DNA of 6,463 bases from CALEUX01 sp964521525 (GTDB lineage: Bacteria > Bacteroidota > Bacteroidia > Bacteroidales > Marinilabiliaceae): assembly GCA_964521525.1 (NCBI GenBank), contig CAZFTD010000183.1:1-6463 (forward strand), read 5' to 3'. The number at the start of each line of letters is the position of its first letter. Positions within the stretch are counted from its first letter, which is position 1. This document shows, piece after piece, positions 5,784-6,463 of this stretch. The notes beneath the pieces are model-generated. The model saw only the letters and a program-made list of their open reading frames with translations. It did no database searches and was not told where the DNA came from. The position numbers and the translations under genes are program-made.

Positions 5784-6463
5784 CTACTTTCTTTTGGTTC
5801 TGTATTTTCTTATCAGAGATTTTACTATTTCGGAATCAATTGGTTTGGAAATCCACTCATCAAAACAATTGTCCTGTTTATCAATATCCACAGAAAGGGT
5901 ATAGGCAGACTGTATAATAATTGGTACACCTGAGTCTATTTTTTTAATGGCACAGGCGGCTTCATATCCATTCATACCGGGCATTCGAATATCCATAAAA
6001 ACCAAGTCAATTTTATGTTGTTTAAATATGTTCAATGCTTCATTCCCATTGGTTGTGTTAATAATCTTACAATTTAACTCCAACAATAATTCGTTTAAGA
6101 ACATTGCACTAACTTCATCATCTTCAGCTACAAGAACTAAAAAATCACCTTTCAATGACAAATCTTCTTCATCAATTAATTGTTTTTGAGCATTTTGGGG
6201 ATTAGGCTGATAAGGCATTGAAAAATAAAAAGTGCTGCCTTCACCAAGTTTTGACTCCAAACGAATTCTTCCATTCAAGAGCTCAGCAAAACCTTTACAA
6301 ATTGACAATCCCAAACCTGTACCACCATAATTATGTTGAATGGACTCATCTGCTTGTCGAAATCGTTCAAAAATTAAATCGCGAGCATCTTCTGCTATGC
6401 CAATGCCGCTATCTTTAACAAAAAACTCAATTTCAGCCCTCTCTTTCAAATAAACATAACCAA
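5784..6463 (-). CDS. Hybrid sensor histidine kinase, C-terminal part (HATPase plus receiver; 5' partial)
   Basis: The frame is open to the right edge (Gly-Tyr-Val-Tyr upstream of the Leu codon TTG at 6449), so the true start, sensor domain and phosphorylated His lie outside the window. Numbered from the residue at 6449, the ATP-binding domain shows the G1 box KDSGIGI (12-18), the F box IFERFRQAD (26-34) and the G2 box GGTGLGLSI (42-50). After a linker comes a receiver domain (about 103-217) with acidic pocket EDD (109-111), phosphoacceptor Asp153 in FMDIRMPGMNG, Ser181 and Lys202 in SKPID. All residues needed for phosphotransfer are present, so the receiver should be active. The protein ends right after the receiver, with no HTH output or HPt domain. 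The kinase would autophosphorylate on its missing HisKA domain and relay internally to Asp153; the next partner and the signal are not visible. It converges on the DUF190 gene. Confidence 0.92.
   Translation of the reverse strand, partial: GYVYLKERAEIEFFVKDSGIGIAEDARDLIFERFRQADESIQHNYGGTGLGLSICKGFAELLNGRIRLESKLGEGSTFYFSMPYQPNPQNAQKQLIDEEDLSLKGDFLVLVAEDDEVSAMFLNELLLELNCKIINTTNGNEALNIFKQHKIDLVFMDIRMPGMNGYEAACAIKKIDSGVPIIIQSAYTLSVDIDKQDNCFDEWISKPIDSEIVKSLIRKYRTKRK

Noticed and set aside
5947..6418. Two open frames on the plus strand opposite the histidine kinase
   Set aside because: The opposite strand encodes intact HATPase and receiver motifs across the same bases, so these are shadows.
6447..6449. 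TTG as a possible start of the histidine kinase fragment
   Set aside because: The reading frame continues to the edge, and a kinase starting here would lack its HisKA domain; it is an internal Leu codon.

Overview
The window reads as chromosomal DNA from a member of the Bacteroidota, probably Bacteroidales/Marinilabiliales-like. The support is its AT-rich composition, genes without a recognisable Shine-Dalgarno sequence, an EF-G paralogue of the FusA2 type known from Bacteroides, a uridine kinase with the YSYLTCTR variant motif, and a C/G-run intergenic repeat of the kind common in this phylum. The lineage call is inference from these traits; no marker gene is present.

Layout, left to right. 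(1) The 3' part of a YbfF/ABHD11-like alpha/beta hydrolase gene (+) enters from the left edge. (2) It converges, with only five bases between stop codons, on a minus-strand pair: uridine kinase (udk) followed 10 bases later by a PolB-type DEDDy 3'-5' exonuclease. A perfect 12-bp inverted repeat sits across the convergent junction. (3) Between udk and the divergent Dabb-domain gene lies a 166-bp element with perfect 19-bp terminal inverted repeats and an exact 8-bp flanking direct repeat, which has the anatomy of a MITE. (4) The small Dabb gene (+) converges on a 718-codon EF-G paralogue (-), which has a clear intrinsic terminator. (5) A 257-bp AT-rich divergent region with two dyads separates this EF-G from a DUF190 (PII-like) gene (+). 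(6) After 159 bases holding two more small inverted repeats, the C-terminal part of a hybrid histidine kinase (-, ATPase plus receiver) runs off the right edge.

The genes do not form one pathway; only udk and the exonuclease look like an operon. The two most interesting items are the intact MITE-like insertion in the udk/Dabb control region, and the EF-G paralogue. The latter keeps the translocase domain IV loop but has Ser in place of the catalytic His of switch II, matching the starvation-type EF-G2 described in Bacteroides. I see no CRISPR array, RNA gene, prophage or defence system, and nothing that clearly amounts to a new multi-gene system.
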